From NCBI RefSeq assembly GCF_002563675.1, contig NZ_PDJC01000001.1, forward strand, positions 2,914,001 through 2,978,000: DNA of 64,000 nt, read 5' to 3'. This DNA is from Propionicimonas paludicola. GTDB lineage: Bacteria > Actinomycetota > Actinomycetes > Propionibacteriales > Propionibacteriaceae. Positions 34,195 to 42,840 of the stretch are shown piece after piece. A program made the position numbers and the translations under genes. A model generated the notes under the pieces. The model had not been told where the DNA came from. It made no database searches and saw nothing but the letters and a program-made list of their open reading frames with translations. The first letter of the stretch is position 1. Each line of letters opens with the position of its first letter.

Positions 34195-34674
34195 ATGAGT
34201 GAGCCACTGCGGGCCACCTACGGGCTCCTCGCGACGCGCCGGTTGCTTGGGGTTGAGGACCTCATGACGTCGAGGCGCCTGCGATGGCTAGCCGGTCGAG
34301 TCCGGGAGGTCTCCCCCGACTCAGCGGACGGGGCGGATGGGTCATGGATCCGATTCACAATCGGCGATGTGGCTCGACTGGCGATGGCGATCGACCTGAG
34401 CGGGGGTCTGGAAGCGCTGGCCGAGGGTCAGCGGCTGCGGCGCTTGACGCACCTCACGGCGGCTTGCCACGCTCTGCGGAGGCCTCCCTACGCCTTCGCG
34501 GATCCTCTGCTGGAAGTCCCGATGTATCGGATCGGTGGTTCCATCCTGGCGCTCGTCGACGGAACCCTGTTCAACCCCCTAACGGGTCAGCAGGCTCTTC
34601 AGGTGGCGCCAGATCGAGCGGGCGGGCTAGTCGCTTTGGTGGCCAACCTTGCTCCCGGGGTGCTGAAGTACTGA
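34195..34674 (+). CDS. protein of unknown function
   Basis: A 159-aa soluble, Leu/Arg/Ala-rich protein (MSEPLRATYGLLATRRLLGV, then FTIGDVARLAMAIDLSGGLEAL). The helical middle and the phrase FTIGDVARLA recall MerR-like HTH starts but not convincingly. It sits 89 bp upstream of the toxin-antitoxin genes in the same direction, yet the antitoxin has its own operator, so it is probably a separate unit. Confidence 0.5.
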   Translation: MSEPLRATYGLLATRRLLGVEDLMTSRRLRWLAGRVREVSPDSADGADGSWIRFTIGDVARLAMAIDLSGGLEALAEGQRLRRLTHLTAACHALRRPPYAFADPLLEVPMYRIGGSILALVDGTLFNPLTGQQALQVAPDRAGGLVALVANLAPGVLKY

Positions 34675-34738
34675 GGCGGTCTCCTGACTTTCCGCCGCCT
34701 CGTCTTCCCCGGCATCCTCGAGCGAACTCATGGGACCC

Positions 34739-34755
34739 GATACCAGGTTGGTATC
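34739..34755. promoter_or_regulatory. perfect palindrome GATACC-AGGTT-GGTATC, antitoxin operator
   Basis: A 6-5-6 perfect inverted repeat ending 8 bp before the antitoxin ATG. Ribbon-helix-helix antitoxins bind such palindromes to repress their own operon, with the toxin acting as co-repressor or de-repressor. Confidence 0.75.
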
Positions 34756-34763
34756 ATGGCCTG

Positions 34764-34967
34764 ATGGCGATGACCTTGCGACTACACCCCGACGATGAGC
34801 GCGCCCTCGCCCTTCTGGCTGAGGCTGACGGCGTGAGCAAGCAGGAAGCGACCGTCCGTGCGATCCACGAGGCGGCCTCCCGCAGGCTGCGACAGGACAA
34901 GATCCGCACCCTGTCCGCCGGCGCCCGAGAGCAGTACGCCGACCTGTTGGACCGCCTGGGCAAGTGA
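34764..34967 (+). CDS. ribbon-helix-helix antitoxin
   Basis: A 67-aa RHH (CopG/MetJ-type) protein: beta strand MTLRLHPDDERAL then helices LLAEADGVSKQEATVRAIHEA (about residues 20-40) and a C-terminal helix that would bind the toxin. The start ATG 34764 follows the palindrome directly. Its stop overlaps the toxin start (GTGA), the classical toxin-antitoxin arrangement. Confidence 0.82.
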   Translation: MAMTLRLHPDDERALALLAEADGVSKQEATVRAIHEAASRRLRQDKIRTLSAGAREQYADLLDRLGK

Positions 34968-35326
34968 TCGAGTACCTCACGCTGGAAGACGTCCTAGCGC
35001 TCATCGATGACCTGAAGGTCGGCCCGATCCGGGACGTCGGGTTGCTCGACTCTGCCGTGCACAGACCGCAGGCGACGGTGTTCGGTGTGGACGCCTATCC
35101 CGAGATCGACCAGAAGGCTGCCGTGCTCCTGGAGTCAATAGTCCGCAACCACGCCCTGATCGACGGCAACAGGCGCATCGGCTGGCTCGCGGCCGTCGTG
35201 TTCTACGGACTCAACAGCATCGAACTGGACGTGCCCGACGACGACGCCTACGACCTGGTCATCGCCATCGCGAGTAGCGCCATCACCTACGGAGAAGCAG
35301 CCGCGCATCTGGCGAGTTGGCACTGA
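34964..35326 (+). CDS. doc: Doc-family toxin (Fic fold)
   Basis: A 120-aa death-on-curing toxin. The Fic/Doc active-site motif HxFx(D/N)GN(K/R)R appears as HALIDGNRRIGW (about residues 62-73), preceded by EIDQKAAVLLESIVRN. Doc phosphorylates elongation factor EF-Tu and stops translation. Phe of the consensus is replaced by Leu, as in some other members. It starts at a GTG overlapping the antitoxin stop. In the island it would stabilise the element or act in abortive infection. Confidence 0.88.
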   Translation: MIEYLTLEDVLALIDDLKVGPIRDVGLLDSAVHRPQATVFGVDAYPEIDQKAAVLLESIVRNHALIDGNRRIGWLAAVVFYGLNSIELDVPDDDAYDLVIAIASSAITYGEAAAHLASWH

Positions 35327-35454
35327 CCCACGAACTCCGCGAGTGCGCCAGCAGCCTCCGAGCAGTTCGATCTGGCACAGACCTCATGCATCTCGGTGGC
35401 GAGTCAAATCGTTGGCACGATGACTCGGGTGACACAAGGGTTTGGGTGAGTCGC

Positions 35455-36309
35455 TCAGTCAACCTCTGAGAGGTCATCTACATCCAGATCCGCTGATCTC
35501 ATGAACCGTGCGTAACTGAAGTCCGACTCGTCCGTGACCTCGGTCGTCCACTCTTCAATGACGCCTGGCACACCTTCGGCAAGGGCACTCTCGCACAAGA
35601 GCTGTGAGAACCGCTGCCACAGCGGGAATAGCTGCGCATCTTCCGGTGCGCAAGCATCGATCAACTGGGCGGTCTTGGTCAGGTCCTTTGGAAGGACGCG
35701 GAGCAGAGTGGGTTGGGGAAGGTCGTCCCCGAGGGGCGGAAGGATTCCATCACCGAGAACGAACACGACATTGAGGGCCCAAGGCGGGCCGTCGTCCCAG
35801 TCAGCTTCCACCCGCAGGGTGGCGAGCTGATCCAAGCATCGTGCAACTGCGGAGTCCTTTGTGATTCGGGATCGCAGGTTCTTTTGCAGCGTGCGGAGGT
35901 AGCGCTGGACCTCATCAGGGTACGCAAAACGGCTGAATCGGCGGGAGACTCTTCCAGCCAACACTCTTCGACGTTCGTCATCCTCCTCGGCAACAGCCCC
36001 GTCAAGAAGGTCGGTCTCAATCGAGCCCATGGCCCCGAAGTCGACAAAAAAGCCCTCGCCCAGATGCTCGGCGCTCGCATACCGGGGTTGCCTCCCAGAT
36101 CTCGCCAGCGCCGCATCACTTCCATGTAGCTCAACCACGGCAGCACAAACGGGAAGGTTGGTTGCAGACGCCTTCGTAAGGTCGCAGCATTGTGAGATGA
36201 CGACGACCCCAAGCACCGTCGGGTGTTCTACAGGGCCGTCAGACGACACAGAGAAGATGCGACGAACCTCGGGAAGGTAGTCGCCCTGACGAATGCTGTT
36301 GTCTGCCAT
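35455..36309 (-). CDS. conserved-looking protein of unknown function, third gene of the element operon
   Basis: A 284-aa soluble protein. Near the N-terminus it has IRQGDYLPEVRRIFSV followed by LGVVVISQCCDLTKAS (about residues 32-47); an SQ/H-x-CDL motif of this kind recurs in uncharacterised bacterial proteins I know only as hypotheticals. The middle has AGRVSRRFSRFAYPDEVQRYL (about 117-137). The C-terminus is acidic (DLDVDDLSEVD). It starts 10 bp after the HTH gene and so belongs to its operon. No function can be assigned. Confidence 0.65.
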   Translation of the reverse strand: MADNSIRQGDYLPEVRRIFSVSSDGPVEHPTVLGVVVISQCCDLTKASATNLPVCAAVVELHGSDAALARSGRQPRYASAEHLGEGFFVDFGAMGSIETDLLDGAVAEEDDERRRVLAGRVSRRFSRFAYPDEVQRYLRTLQKNLRSRITKDSAVARCLDQLATLRVEADWDDGPPWALNVVFVLGDGILPPLGDDLPQPTLLRVLPKDLTKTAQLIDACAPEDAQLFPLWQRFSQLLCESALAEGVPGVIEEWTTEVTDESDFSYARFMRSADLDVDDLSEVD

Positions 36310-36319
36310 CTCGATGGGA

Positions 36320-36889
36320 TCAGCTGATACCCATCAGCTCACGGGGGGTGAGCCGGGCTTCTACGGGCTTGCGCGTGTTGGCTAGCCGTATCTGCTCGTA
36401 CACACTGGACCCCGATGACGAGTCGAGGAGCCAGGCTCGATTGTCTTCAGGGTCGCCAGCGCGACTGGAGAGTCGACCAGCGAGGTCATATATGGCCTCA
36501 AGGTGACGCGCACTAACGCGGCTGCCGGACGCCCAAGAGTGCACCGCCCGACGGGAGACGCCGAAGAGCCGCGCCAGCTGCTCCCAGGTAAGGCCCGATC
36601 GCTCGTAGATCGTGCGAATGTTGTCGGCCGACGCGAGTCCGGTTGACCCGAGTCCAACAACTACGGCGCGACGGTTTAGGACCTCATCAAAACTCAGCGG
36701 ACCCCCAGTCGTGCTCTGAACTGGAGGAGGCTGAGTAAATTGGACTGGTGAAGCGGTCCACGGTCTCGCCTCAAAGAAGGTCATAGCCCCGCCAGAAGTA
36801 GGGGCGACAGTACTTGCCGCCATGCCTATGGCAGCGACCCGTTTGGCGGCGCGGAAGACCACTGGCAACTGCGGGACCGAGGGGTTCAT
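36320..36889 (-). CDS. HTH (XRE-like) protein, second gene of the element operon
   Basis: A 189-aa protein with an XRE-like helix-turn-helix at about residues 92-137 (IRTIYERSGLTWEQLARLFG, VSRRAVHSWASGSRVSARHL). The N-terminal 70 residues are Pro/Ala-rich and probably unstructured. The ATG at 36889 overlaps the stop of the TIGR04255-like gene (ATGA), which is why the longer frame to 37183 is not used. It may regulate the operon or act as its DNA-binding part. Confidence 0.7.
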   Translation of the reverse strand: MNPSVPQLPVVFRAAKRVAAIGMAASTVAPTSGGAMTFFEARPWTASPVQFTQPPPVQSTTGGPLSFDEVLNRRAVVVGLGSTGLASADNIRTIYERSGLTWEQLARLFGVSRRAVHSWASGSRVSARHLEAIYDLAGRLSSRAGDPEDNRAWLLDSSSGSSVYEQIRLANTRKPVEARLTPRELMGIS

Positions 36890-37716
36890 GAGGCAATCCC
36901 AGTGGGCCTGAATCGGCCCAGCGCAGGAAGTGGAACCATCCAGCGGAAGAACCGATATGACCGGCGAGCAAGGGACTCCAACTGGTCCGTGGCCGCATCG
37001 AACCCGAGACCTCCGGTTGGATCCTCGATGAACGTATCGATGTCTAGGAACCAAGTTTCCGTGTCGTGCACCTTCATGTTTGGGTCTATCACCGCACCCT
37101 TCGGAAGCACGCCCCATCGGCCCTGCAGTTGGGGACCGTCCCTCCACTTGTACACAAGTTGCTGTATGCACAGTGGTACGCACTCAATGTCAGCCTCGTC
37201 AATCACGGCAAGCACGCCCCGAGATGGCTCACTAAGAGACGATAGCCATTCGCGGGCTCCGCTCTCCCTCAAGACAACCCGATCGATGTAGCGAAGCCCG
37301 ATCCGACTTACGGCGGGCGGACTCCCCGCTTCCTGCACTGCGGCCAGTACCCTTCGCACGAGTCCCACGAACTCGCCCCTGGATCCATAGGATCTGGTCA
37401 CGACCGAGGCAGATTCGCCACCGAAGGAAGCTGTGACGTTGCGATCCGCACTGGACAGGTTCCAGAACTCCGACCCCGCCTCTTGTACAGGCATTTGGCC
37501 CGGCTGGAAGGTCCAGCTCATGCCACGCTGCTTCTCAGCGTAGGGAAAGTCGTCCACGAGTAGCGCTTGCAGGCGCTCAGTCGCGAGGGCTTGCTTCAGT
37601 TTGGACAGCGACCCAGGGAACTGAACTTGGAAGATGACCGTTTCGAGGGGGCTCGCAGCTAGAGGGATCTCTTCGAGCTCTTCGTCAATGAATGGATCCA
37701 CTACCACTTCACTCAT
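36886..37716 (-). CDS. TIGR04255-like protein, first gene of the element operon
   Basis: A 276-aa protein resembling the uncharacterised TIGR04255 family: an N-terminal PLETVIFQVQFPGSL segment (about residues 22-36), then GMSWTFQP, and the typical AVSRIGLRYIDRVVL (about 138-152). Such proteins are often found in variable genomic islands; their activity is unknown. It heads a tight leftward operon (4-bp overlap to the HTH gene, then a 10-bp gap to the 284-aa gene). Its role is not known, but the preserved overlaps suggest the three proteins work together. Confidence 0.62.
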   Translation of the reverse strand: MSEVVVDPFIDEELEEIPLAASPLETVIFQVQFPGSLSKLKQALATERLQALLVDDFPYAEKQRGMSWTFQPGQMPVQEAGSEFWNLSSADRNVTASFGGESASVVTRSYGSRGEFVGLVRRVLAAVQEAGSPPAVSRIGLRYIDRVVLRESGAREWLSSLSEPSRGVLAVIDEADIECVPLCIQQLVYKWRDGPQLQGRWGVLPKGAVIDPNMKVHDTETWFLDIDTFIEDPTGGLGFDAATDQLESLARRSYRFFRWMVPLPALGRFRPTGIAS

Positions 37717-37789
37717 ACTTCACACTGTACTTCACACTGCCTGGCGATGTTGCCAAGCCGGAGACTTCGTCTGACGAAACGCCCTCGCT

Positions 37790-38931
37790 CTAGGTTCCAC
37801 GCTCGTGGCTGCTGGTAATGGCGAATCTTGACAGCGGCTCCGCGATCCGCCTATCCGAGCCCTGTGCGGCGTGCTGGTAGGCAAGAGCCGCTGAGACGGT
37901 GGAGTGGCCCAAGCGCTGCATCAACTCGGCCAGCGTGGCGCCTGGCGCGGCCGCAAAGTGGCTCCGGTGTGCCGCGGAGGTCGTGGAAGCGCAGGTGTCG
38001 GGCCGTCCAGCGGCCTCTCTGGCCTTCCTGAAGTAGGCCTGGTGGAAGGTGGGCGCCCGGTACTGCTCACCATGCATCGTTGGGAACAGCAGGCCGTCCT
38101 TGCGCCATTGGGCGTGCTTCCGAAGATGCTCCTTGATCGCTTCCCCGATGTGGGGCGGGAAAGCCACCACTCGGACGCTGTCGGCCTTGGGCGCTGCCAC
38201 GATTTTCTTGCCGTCGACCCACTGGACGGCGCGGCTGACCCGAATCTCACCGCTCTTGAGGTCGACGTCGCCTCGGTGCAGATCGACCACTTTACCGAAC
38301 CTCAGTGCACACCAGGCGGCCAGCTCAATCATCAGCCGCAACCGTTCCGGCATCGCTGCCACCAACAGCGCCAACTCGCCCAGGGTCGCCGGCCCCCGAT
38401 GTGCCGGACGGGCTTCCGCATCCGTTCCCGGCAGGGGTTCCGATCCAGCAGCTCGTCCTGGACCGCCGTAGCGAAGATCGTCTTCACCAGCGCGTAGGCG
38501 TGCTTGTTGACCCGCGGCGTCCCCGCGTTGAGCTTCCCGATCCACGCCCGCACCGTCGCCGGCGTCACGTCCTTCAGCCGCAGCTCCCCCAGCGTCGGGT
38601 AGATCAGCCGGTCGAGGTAGCGCTGATGTTCACTCACAGTCTTCGGCTTCAGGCCGCGGACGGCGGTCCGCTCCGGAAGCCAGGTGTCGGCGTAGGTGCG
38701 CAATGTCTGAGTGTCATCCTGGATGTGCTTGGCCCGCCGTTGAGCTGGCGGCATCCACTCCTCCCACTCGATCAGCCGTCGCTCCAAAGCGACCCAGCCC
38801 TCCGCGCCCGCTCTGGCCGTGAATGTGCCCGGAGCGTTGTATCGAGCCATGTCTGGCCCGATGTAGCTCGCCTGGTACATCTTCGAGGGCAACCTGCGTA
38901 TCGTGGCGATCGATCGCTTGACCTGTCTCAT
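37790..38931 (-). pseudogene. int: tyrosine-recombinase integrase, broken by several frameshifts
   Basis: Remains of a phage-type integrase of about 375 aa. The N-terminal half is intact from MRQVKRSIATIRRLPSK (start 38931) through the SAM-like core-binding domain (TVSEHQRYLDRLIYPTLGEL). The frame shifts near 38395 at a run of five C on the plus strand, then continues with LAAWCALRFGKVVDL (first Arg). Around 37965-38010 the catalytic HDLRHTGATL block is split over three frames (LRFHDLR, HTGAT and GATLAELMQRLGHST), so at least three more indels. The Tyr region AALAYQHAAQG is present. Integration or excision activity should be lost unless these are sequencing errors. Confidence 0.85.
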
Positions 38932-39078
38932 GGGCTCGGCGGCCAGGTCACTTTCGCTCAACCCTCGTGCCGCACGGGGGACCCGCTTCGCCTCATCATC
39001 GGGCCGCGCGATCGGGGCAGCCGAACAGGAGGGTGCCCGCATCCGAAAGGTTCACGGAAGGCGGCGGGGATCTCCGAG

Positions 39079-39111
39079 AGATCTGGTGGGCCTAACTGGA
39101 CTTGAACCAGT
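39079..39111 (-). repeat. attR: 33-bp repeat within the 3' end of tRNA-Ile
   Basis: Second copy of the 33-bp sequence at 32188-32220, here as part of the intact tRNA-Ile gene. Identity ends at base 39112 (G here, C at the left copy) and before 39079. Because the tRNA remains whole, integration did not damage it. Confidence 0.9.
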
Positions 39112-39160
39112 GACCTCTGCCTTATCAGGGCAGCGCTCTAACCGTCTGAGCTATAGGCCC
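39084..39160 (-). tRNA. ileT: tRNA-Ile (anticodon GAT)
   Basis: Cloverleaf with acceptor GGGCCTA (39160-39154) pairing TAGGCCC (39094-39088), discriminator A at 39087 and genome-encoded CCA at 39086-39084. The D-arm begins AGCTCAG, the anticodon loop reads CTGATAA with anticodon GAT, and the T-arm has GGTTCAAGTCC. It lies downstream of gyrA-DUF3566 as usual in actinobacteria. Its 3' end is the integration target of the adjacent element. Confidence 0.97.
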
Positions 39161-39242
39161 GCCGCGCGGGTGAACACGCAAGGTGAAAGGTTACCGACTC
39201 CCGTCCAGAGGCTCAAATCGGGGTGATCCGGACCAGCTGGAC

Positions 39243-39303
39243 GGTGGCGGAACCGCCACCACAATCGGGGCTGACCAGGGTGGACGTTTCTAGAAACGTC
39301 CAC
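39243..39303. terminator. two tandem hairpins after the gyrA operon
   Basis: GGTGGCGG-AA-CCGCCACC at 39243-39260 and GTGGACGTTTC-TA-GAAACGTCCAC at 39280-39303 (11-bp perfect stem). The second lies 6 bp beyond the DUF3566 stop codon and ends the gyrB/gyrA transcription block. Confidence 0.8.
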
Positions 39304-39309
39304 GAAGGA

Positions 39310-40071
39310 TCAGTTTTCAGCGAGGGTGACTTCCAGGCCGCCGAGGATGTTGGCGGACAGGTTGTACAAGAACGCGGTCAGGGTGCCCAGCGCGGTGATC
39401 AGCACCACGTTCACCGCAGCGAACAGCGCGCTGAGGCCGAGCACCTTGTTGGTGCTGATGTAGTCCTGGATGTTCCAGGTGTCGTTGCTGGTCGGGCTGG
39501 CGATGATCTTGGTGATCTGGCTGTTCAACGCCTCGAAGACGCCCGAGGACGAGACCACGTTCCACAGCACGTAGACCGAGACCCAGAACATGATCCCGAA
39601 GGCGATCGAGAACAGGAACGAGGTCTTCATCACCGACCACGGATCCACCCGGGACAAGCGCAGCCGCGCCTTCCGGGTGCGGCGCAGGTTGGCGCTGCGC
39701 GGCTTGGTGGCCTCCGCGGCGGCCGCAGCCACCGGGACGACCGGAGTCGGCGGCACCGGAGGAGCAGCCACCGGAGCCTGCACCGCGGTCGGCGCAGCCT
39801 CGGCAGCCGGACGGCGCGTAGCGCGACCTCGCGGCTGGGTCGAAGTGGCCGGCGGGTTGGGCGCCTTGGCGCTCACCGCACGGGTCCGTCCCGTGTTGGG
39901 CCCTTGGCTCTTGCCGTCACGCTTCGGCGCAACCGGCACCTTGGGCAGCCGCACCACCGTGTCGGCCATGCCCTCGTTCCACGTGGCCTCGCCGGTGGCC
40001 CCCTCGACGCTCCACTGAGCGTCCGGTCCACCCTTGGGGGCAGACGACGCGGGGTCTGGTTGGTCAGTCAC
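39310..40071 (-). CDS. DUF3566 transmembrane protein downstream of gyrA
   Basis: A 253-aa protein: about 150 residues of Ala/Pro/Arg-rich disordered sequence, then the DUF3566 domain with two membrane helices ([20 protein letters not shown] about residues 158-177, and [21 protein letters not shown] near 215-235). The family is specific to actinobacteria and almost always follows gyrA. The mycobacterial member has been linked to CwsA-like cell-shape functions, but this is weak. The GTG start overlaps the gyrA stop by 8 bp. Confidence 0.88.
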   Translation of the reverse strand: MTDQPDPASSAPKGGPDAQWSVEGATGEATWNEGMADTVVRLPKVPVAPKRDGKSQGPNTGRTRAVSAKAPNPPATSTQPRGRATRRPAAEAAPTAVQAPVAAPPVPPTPVVPVAAAAAEATKPRSANLRRTRKARLRLSRVDPWSVMKTSFLFSIAFGIMFWVSVYVLWNVVSSSGVFEALNSQITKIIASPTSNDTWNIQDYISTNKVLGLSALFAAVNVVLITALGTLTAFLYNLSANILGGLEVTLAEN

Positions 40072-42718
40072 CGGTTCCCTCCTCGGCGTTCGGCTCGACC
40101 TCATCAGTCTCAGCCGGCGGCTGTTGCGCCTCAACGCTACCCTGCTCGTCAGCTTCCGGGTCAACGGAACCGGAAGTCTCGTCGTCGGTGCTGGACTCGG
40201 GGTTGATGGCGATCACCGAAACCGCGTCGTCCCCAGCCACCGCCACGAACTTGACCCCCATCGTGTCGCGGCCCTTGGCCGGCACGTCGGCGACTGCGGA
40301 GCGGATGATCTGACCGCTGGTCTTGATGGCGATCACCTCGTCGGACTCTTGGACGACCAGGCCGCCGACCAGGGATCCACGATCCTCGTTCAGCTTCATG
40401 GCCTTGATGCCCAGGCCGCCGCGGCCCTGCTGGCGATACTCGCTGACCGCGGTCCGCTTGGCGAAGCCGCCGTCGGTGACGGTGAACACGAAGCGATCGT
40501 CCTCGGGCATGTCCGCCCCGATCACCGACATGCTCAGCAGCGCGTCGCCGTGACGGAACTTCATGCCGGTGACACCGGACGTCGCTCGGCCCATCGGACG
40601 CAGCTGCTCATCATCAGCGGCGAACCGGATCGCCTGACCCTTGCGGGAGATCAGCAGGACGTCGTCCTCGGCCGAACACAGCGAGGCGCCGATCAGTTCG
40701 TCGTCGTCCTCGCGGAAGTTCACCGCGATCACGCCCGCCTGTCGCGGCGAGTCGTAGGCCCGCAGCTCGGTCTTCTTGACCAGACCATTGCGAGTGGCCA
40801 GCAGCAGGTACGGCGCGTCGTCATAGCTGCGCAGGGTGAGCACTTCGGCGATCTGCTCGTCGGGCAGGAAGCTGAGCAGGCCGGCCACGTGGCCGCCCTT
40901 GGCGTCCCGTCCGGCCTCCGGCAGCTGCCAGACCTTGGCCCGGTAGACCCGGCCCAGGTTGGTGAAGAACAAGATCCACTGGTGGTTGGTGGTCGCGAAG
41001 AGGTGATCCACCTCGTCGTCGGCCCGCAGCGAGGCGCCGCGAACTCCCTTGCCACCGCGCTTCTGGGTCCGGTACAGGTCGGTCCGGGTGCGCTTGGCGT
41101 AGCCGCCGCGCGTGATGGTGACCACCATCTCGTCGTCGGGGATCAGGTCCTCTTCGGACAGATCGCCGTCCGCGGCGATGATCCGGGTGCGACGCTCGTC
41201 GCCGTACTTGTCGACGATCTCGGCCAGCTCGGTGCTGATGATCTGACGCTGACGCTCGGGCCGGACCAGGATGTCCTGCAGGTCCTTGATCTGGGTCTCC
41301 AGGTCGGCCAACCGGGCGATGATCTGCTCGATCTCCATGGCGGCCAGCCGGCGCAGCTGGGTGTTCAGGATGTGCAGCGCCTGGTCGTCGTCGATGCCCA
41401 GCAGGTCCTTCAGTCCCTCGCGGGCCGCCTCGGCGGTCCGGGACGCCCGGATCAGGGCGAGCACTTCGTCCAGCCGGTTCAGCGCGGCCACCAAGCCGCG
41501 ATCCAGGTGGGCCCGCTTCTCGGCCTCCTGCAGCCGGAACGCGGTCCGGCGCTGAATGACCTGCATCTGGTGCTTGACCCAGTAGCTGATGAACTGGTCC
41601 AGCCGCAGCGTGCGCGGCACCTCGTCCACCAACGCCAGCATGTTGCAGCCGAAGGTGTCCTGCAGCTGGGTGTGCTTGTACAGGTTGTTCATCACCACGC
41701 GCGGCTGGGCGTCGCGCTTGAGCACGATCACCAGTCGCTGGCCGGTACGCGCGGACGAGTCGTCGCGGATGTCGGCGATGCCGGTCAGCTTGCCGGCGTT
41801 CACCAGCTCGGCGATCTTGATGGCCAGGTTGTCCGGGTTGCACATGTGCGGCAGTTCGGTGACCACCAGCAGGGTGCGTCCGGCCTTGTCCTCTTCGATG
41901 TCGATGACGGCCCGCATGATCACCGAGCCGCGACCGGTGCGGTAGGCGTCCTCGATGCCCTGGCGTCCGACGATCAGCGCGCCGTTGGGGAAGTCCGGGC
42001 CCTTGACCCGCTCCATGGCCGCCTCAAGCAGCTCTTCCTTGCTGGCTTCGGGATGCTCCAGTGCCCACTGGACCGCAGAGGAGACCTCCCGCAGGTTGTG
42101 GGTCGGGATGTTGGTGGCCATGCCGACCGCGATACCGGTCGAGCCGTTCACCAGCAGGTTCGGGAACCGGGCCGGCAGGACGGTCGGCTCGAGCTCGCGG
42201 TTGTCGTAGTTGGGGACGAAGTCGACGGTGTCCTCGGTGATGTCGCGGACCATCTCCATCGACAACGGCGCCATCTTGCACTCGGTGTATCGCATGGCGG
42301 CGGCAGGGTCGTTGCCCGGGGAGCCGAAGTTGCCCTGACCGGACACCAGCGGCGCCCGCATTACCCACGGCTGGGCAAGACGGACGAGGGTGTCGTAGAT
42401 CGCCGAGTCACCGTGCGGGTGGTACAGACCCATCACCTCACCGACCACGCGGGAGCACTTGTTCCAGCCGCGGTCGGGGCGGTAGCCGCCGTCGTACATG
42501 GCGTAGAGCACTCGGCGGTGCACCGGCTTCAAGCCGTCACGGACGTCCGGGAGCGCACGACCGACGATCACGCTCATGGCGTAGTCGAGGTAGGACCGCT
42601 GGATCTCGACCTGCAGGTCGATCTCCTCGGTCTTGGCCTTGGTCGGAACCAGGCCCTGCTCGGGAGCTTCGAGCTCGACGTCTTCGGCGCCGATCGGTTC
42701 GTCTGGACCGTCAGTCAT
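40064..42718 (-). CDS. gyrA: DNA gyrase subunit A
   Basis: 884 aa, the breakage-reunion subunit of gyrase that introduces negative supercoils. The quinolone-resistance region is [20 protein letters not shown] (about residues 90-109), with Ser and Asp at the positions that mutate in resistant strains, so it looks wild type. The catalytic Tyr lies in [10 protein letters not shown] (about 137). The C-terminal DNA-wrapping domain has the GyrA box QKRGGKG (about 560). An acidic tail of about 50 residues follows. It is transcribed with gyrB upstream. Confidence 0.98.
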   Translation of the reverse strand: MTDGPDEPIGAEDVELEAPEQGLVPTKAKTEEIDLQVEIQRSYLDYAMSVIVGRALPDVRDGLKPVHRRVLYAMYDGGYRPDRGWNKCSRVVGEVMGLYHPHGDSAIYDTLVRLAQPWVMRAPLVSGQGNFGSPGNDPAAAMRYTECKMAPLSMEMVRDITEDTVDFVPNYDNRELEPTVLPARFPNLLVNGSTGIAVGMATNIPTHNLREVSSAVQWALEHPEASKEELLEAAMERVKGPDFPNGALIVGRQGIEDAYRTGRGSVIMRAVIDIEEDKAGRTLLVVTELPHMCNPDNLAIKIAELVNAGKLTGIADIRDDSSARTGQRLVIVLKRDAQPRVVMNNLYKHTQLQDTFGCNMLALVDEVPRTLRLDQFISYWVKHQMQVIQRRTAFRLQEAEKRAHLDRGLVAALNRLDEVLALIRASRTAEAAREGLKDLLGIDDDQALHILNTQLRRLAAMEIEQIIARLADLETQIKDLQDILVRPERQRQIISTELAEIVDKYGDERRTRIIAADGDLSEEDLIPDDEMVVTITRGGYAKRTRTDLYRTQKRGGKGVRGASLRADDEVDHLFATTNHQWILFFTNLGRVYRAKVWQLPEAGRDAKGGHVAGLLSFLPDEQIAEVLTLRSYDDAPYLLLATRNGLVKKTELRAYDSPRQAGVIAVNFREDDDELIGASLCSAEDDVLLISRKGQAIRFAADDEQLRPMGRATSGVTGMKFRHGDALLSMSVIGADMPEDDRFVFTVTDGGFAKRTAVSEYRQQGRGGLGIKAMKLNEDRGSLVGGLVVQESDEVIAIKTSGQIIRSAVADVPAKGRDTMGVKFVAVAGDDAVSVIAINPESSTDDETSGSVDPEADEQGSVEAQQPPAETDEVEPNAEEGTGD

Positions 42719-42758
42719 TCAACTTCTCCTTCTCCGGAGCTTGCTCGTACAGCCGATC

Positions 42759-42817
42759 GATCCCTGAGCCTGTCGAAGGGATCACGTCCGGCGTTGGCTT
42801 CGACTGGCTCAGCCAAC
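42759..42817. repeat. pair of REP-like hairpins between gyrB and gyrA
   Basis: GATCCCT...AGGGATC (42759-42783, loop GAGCCTGTCGA) and GTTGGCT...AGCCAAC (42793-42817, loop TCGACTGGCTC). The loops and flanks contain CTGAGCC-TGTCGAAG and its approximate inverse CTTCGACTGGCTCAG, so the two hairpins form a converging pair. Sequences with CTTCGACAGGCTCAG cores are common intergenic repeats in high-GC bacteria. Confidence 0.65.
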
Positions 42818-42840
42818 GGCTCGCAACGTTCGGGTTGAGG

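Larger units (their letters stand above)
32221..39078. mobile_element. integrated element in tRNA-Ile, about 6.9 kb
   Basis: DNA between two 33-bp direct repeats of the tRNA-Ile 3' end. It carries a tyrosine-integrase pseudogene next to the tRNA, a toxin-antitoxin pair, an unnamed three-gene operon, a multi-helix membrane protein with a coupled small gene, and a 159-aa protein. There are no replication, transfer or phage structural genes, so it is a satellite-like or decayed integrative island rather than a complete phage or ICE. With its integrase broken it is probably fixed in place. Confidence 0.85.

Noticed and set aside
27722-39160. whole accessory region as one prophage
   Set aside because: No capsid, tail, terminase, lysis or replication genes are present; the att repeats bound only 32188-39111.
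40034-42838. 934-codon open frame opposite gyrA (plus strand)
   Set aside because: Antisense shadow of a GC-rich gene; composition is rich in Val/Asp/His/Gln runs typical of reverse-frame translation. gyrA itself is certain.
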